A DNA stretch of 13,302 nt, taken from the NCBI GenBank assembly GCA_028714275.1, contig JAQTMP010000019.1, positions 1 to 13,302 on the forward strand, written 5' to 3'. Both the position numbers and the translations under genes were made by a program. Positions 11,944-13,302 of the stretch are shown here, in pieces. Position 1 is the first letter of the stretch. Every line of letters starts with the position of its first letter. The DNA comes from Candidatus Paceibacterota bacterium. Lineage in GTDB: Bacteria; Patescibacteriota; Minisyncoccia; Phycocordibacterales; CAINVO01. The notes under the pieces are model-generated. The model searched no databases and was not told the DNA's origin. It saw nothing but the letters and a program-made list of their open reading frames with translations.

Positions 11944-13209
11944 TTAGACCATCGGCCACAACGCCCGCACCAGCCGGATCTCTTTATACGAAACTCCTTT
12001 GACAGCATGCTTGATTGGACCAATTGGTTCTTTTCGAAAAATTGAAAAATCAAAGTCTGGCGAGCTTGGGTCTTGAGCCTCTTTGGGTATATTGGCTGAA
12101 ATCTTTGGATATTTTTGCATGAAGCCAATTCTAATAGCCTGCTGTTTTTTCTTTGAGACTTCATACAAAAGATACCTAGCCAGATTTCGAAAAGGTTCAG
12201 CGTGAGGATTTTCTTCATCAATTATCTTTTCGATATGGTCAATAATCGTTTCCTCGGTCACGCCGCGAGCTTTGGCAATTTCTTTCAAGTTTTTTCTTTC
12301 GAGGATAAGCTCTTGGGTCAAGACGTGAGTGGGTTTTTTCTTTTCTTTGACAGCCGGGGCAATTTTTTTTAAAAATTCTTTTTGAAGGCGAGTGATTTCA
12401 TTTTTACCTTTTTTCTCCTGCAGGACTTCAAACTCTTCTATGGCTCTCTCCGAGGCCGTCTTTAGCTTTTCGTCTACCATCAAGACCTCGTCGTGGACAC
12501 GTAGGGCCACGTTGTTGAGCCCTAGAATAGTCAGATTTTTAAAATCGCGCACGCGTGAAAGGGCGACATACCCCATCCCTGGCTCAAAAGATTTGGATAG
12601 ATCCACTTCTACGGCATCGAGACTCATGCCCTGACTTTTATGCACAGTGATAGCCCAGGCTAGACGGAGTGGATACTGTCTTATTTCCGCTTTGACCTTG
12701 CCGTCTTCTTCAATGCACCAGCTCGCCATTTCAAGCATAATTTTTTTACCCGAAAGAGTTTTGACTACGGGCGGCTGATCTGGCAAGGCTTCGATCACGG
12801 TGCCGAGTGTGCCGTTGACGTAGTCTGCTTCAAAGTTATTCTTGACAAACATGACTTTGGCGCCAACCTTGAGACGCAAGAGTTCTGGAGCGAGACAGCT
12901 TTTTTTCAAAGATTCCACCAAAGCTGGCCGCCCCGTACCTTCCATAAAATACTCTGCCTCATCAAGCTCAAGCGCATCGAGAGCCTCATCATTGATAGTG
13001 TCTACATCTATATTATGAGTAAAAAGCCGAGTGGCGGTGTAGGATTTTTTCTCTCTAATTTCTTTTTCGACTTCCACAATTTCTTCTTCAAAATAATTTC
13101 CATCATCAGGAGCACTCGTATTTATTTTAAGCATGCCGACACTAAAACAGGGCTTGAGGTGATCAAGGGTATCCTGAGACACATTATTATTGCGAATATC
13201 ATTGAGCAC
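11944..13209 (-). CDS. PIF1-like helicase, C-terminal half (intact downstream frame)
   Basis: Continuous frame of 421 codons from a GTG at 13209, but homology starts further upstream, so this GTG is probably not the native start. It contains the C-terminal RecA-like domain of PIF1/RecD-type 5'-3' helicases: VGAKVMFVKN (117-126), LAWAITVHKSQGMSLDAVEVDL (motif V, 189-210) and GYVALSRVRDFKNLTIL (motif VI, 217-233). After a charged linker, residues about 300-345 form a helix-turn-helix of the HTH_40 type (THVLTQELILERKNLKEIA, then VTEETIIDHIEKII). The Walker A domain would lie beyond the window edge. An in-frame TAA at 13261-13263 interrupts the gene just upstream. PIF1 helicases unwind DNA during replication and repair. 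Confidence 0.85.
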   Translation of the reverse strand: MLNDIRNNNVSQDTLDHLKPCFSVGMLKINTSAPDDGNYFEEEIVEVEKEIREKKSYTATRLFTHNIDVDTINDEALDALELDEAEYFMEGTGRPALVESLKKSCLAPELLRLKVGAKVMFVKNNFEADYVNGTLGTVIEALPDQPPVVKTLSGKKIMLEMASWCIEEDGKVKAEIRQYPLRLAWAITVHKSQGMSLDAVEVDLSKSFEPGMGYVALSRVRDFKNLTILGLNNVALRVHDEVLMVDEKLKTASERAIEEFEVLQEKKGKNEITRLQKEFLKKIAPAVKEKKKPTHVLTQELILERKNLKEIAKARGVTEETIIDHIEKIIDEENPHAEPFRNLARYLLYEVSKKKQQAIRIGFMQKYPKISANIPKEAQDPSSPDFDFSIFRKEPIGPIKHAVKGVSYKEIRLVRALWPMV

Positions 13210-13302
13210 CGAAAGTGAAATATCATCACTTTGGCGGTGAGTTTCCTCTAAATAACAAATTTAAAATTTGGCCTGGCGCCAGACTTTTGAATGATAAATA
13301 AA
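13210..13302 (-). pseudogene. Upstream continuation of the PIF1 helicase, broken by an in-frame TAA
   Basis: The same frame reads YLEETHRQSDDISLSV right before the GTG at 13209, the strongly conserved E-x-H-R-Q segment of PIF1 helicases. Before that come ICY, a TAA stop (13261-13263) and SKVWRQAKF, which also fits the family pattern (aWr-Ak-F-K/R-hCYL). Homology therefore continues through the stop. A single A-to-T change in an AAA lysine codon explains it. The 5' part of the gene is outside the window. Confidence 0.7.

Overview
The window looks like a chromosomal segment of a small-genome bacterium, most plausibly a member of the Candidate Phyla Radiation (Patescibacteria, Parcubacteria-like). 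This is inferred from gene style: several genes carry a -10 box only 6-8 nt before the start codon and no Shine-Dalgarno; the tRNAs do not encode CCA; and the housekeeping genes (PIF1-like helicase with a C-terminal HTH, one-domain alkyltransferase, divergent GH1, short sugar cupin) resemble those I know from such genomes. No taxonomic search was possible, and the standard code fits everything seen.

Layout. Bases 1-1561 are ordinary chromosome: the 3' end of a tRNA-Ser, a terminator, two tandem hairpins, two hypothetical genes (one a two-helix membrane protein) and a tRNA-Arg with anticodon GCG. Bases 1562 to about 8240 are an accessory region that is AT-richer by eye. It starts exactly at the tRNA-Arg 3' end and holds (a) a Panacea antitoxin/PemK-like toxin pair and a GIY-YIG nuclease-like protein, ending near an imperfect direct repeat of the tRNA-Arg 3' end at 3632-3657; (b) a truncated gene remnant; (c) a divergent locus with a MerR-HTH/GHKL-ATPase fusion plus a STAS-like (DUF4325) protein on the minus strand and a DUF3892-DUF3800 pair on the plus strand, separated by four direct operator-like repeats; and (d) two single-gene modules (a membrane-anchored protein and a HEAT-repeat protein) bounded by three copies of a ~100-bp repeat. 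Bases 8240-13302 return to ordinary chromosome: a mannose-6-phosphate-isomerase-type cupin overlapping a GH1 glycosidase, then on the minus strand a PIF1-like helicase cut by an in-frame stop, a hypothetical gene with its own promoter and strong Shine-Dalgarno, an Ogt-type alkyltransferase domain and a ROK sugar kinase.

How the parts may work together. The cupin, GH1 enzyme and ROK kinase suggest local sugar handling. In the accessory region, the MerR-GHKL and STAS proteins have the parts of an anti-sigma-like kinase/anti-anti-sigma-like switch, here with a DNA-binding head, and the CTACYCA repeats between it and DUF3892-DUF3800 are a natural binding site. This is the best candidate for an undescribed regulatory, defence or mobile-element system here. 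The three ~100-bp repeats differ from each other mainly at third codon positions of one minus-strand frame, so they look like repeated gene 3'-end fragments left by serial insertions rather than neutral repeats.
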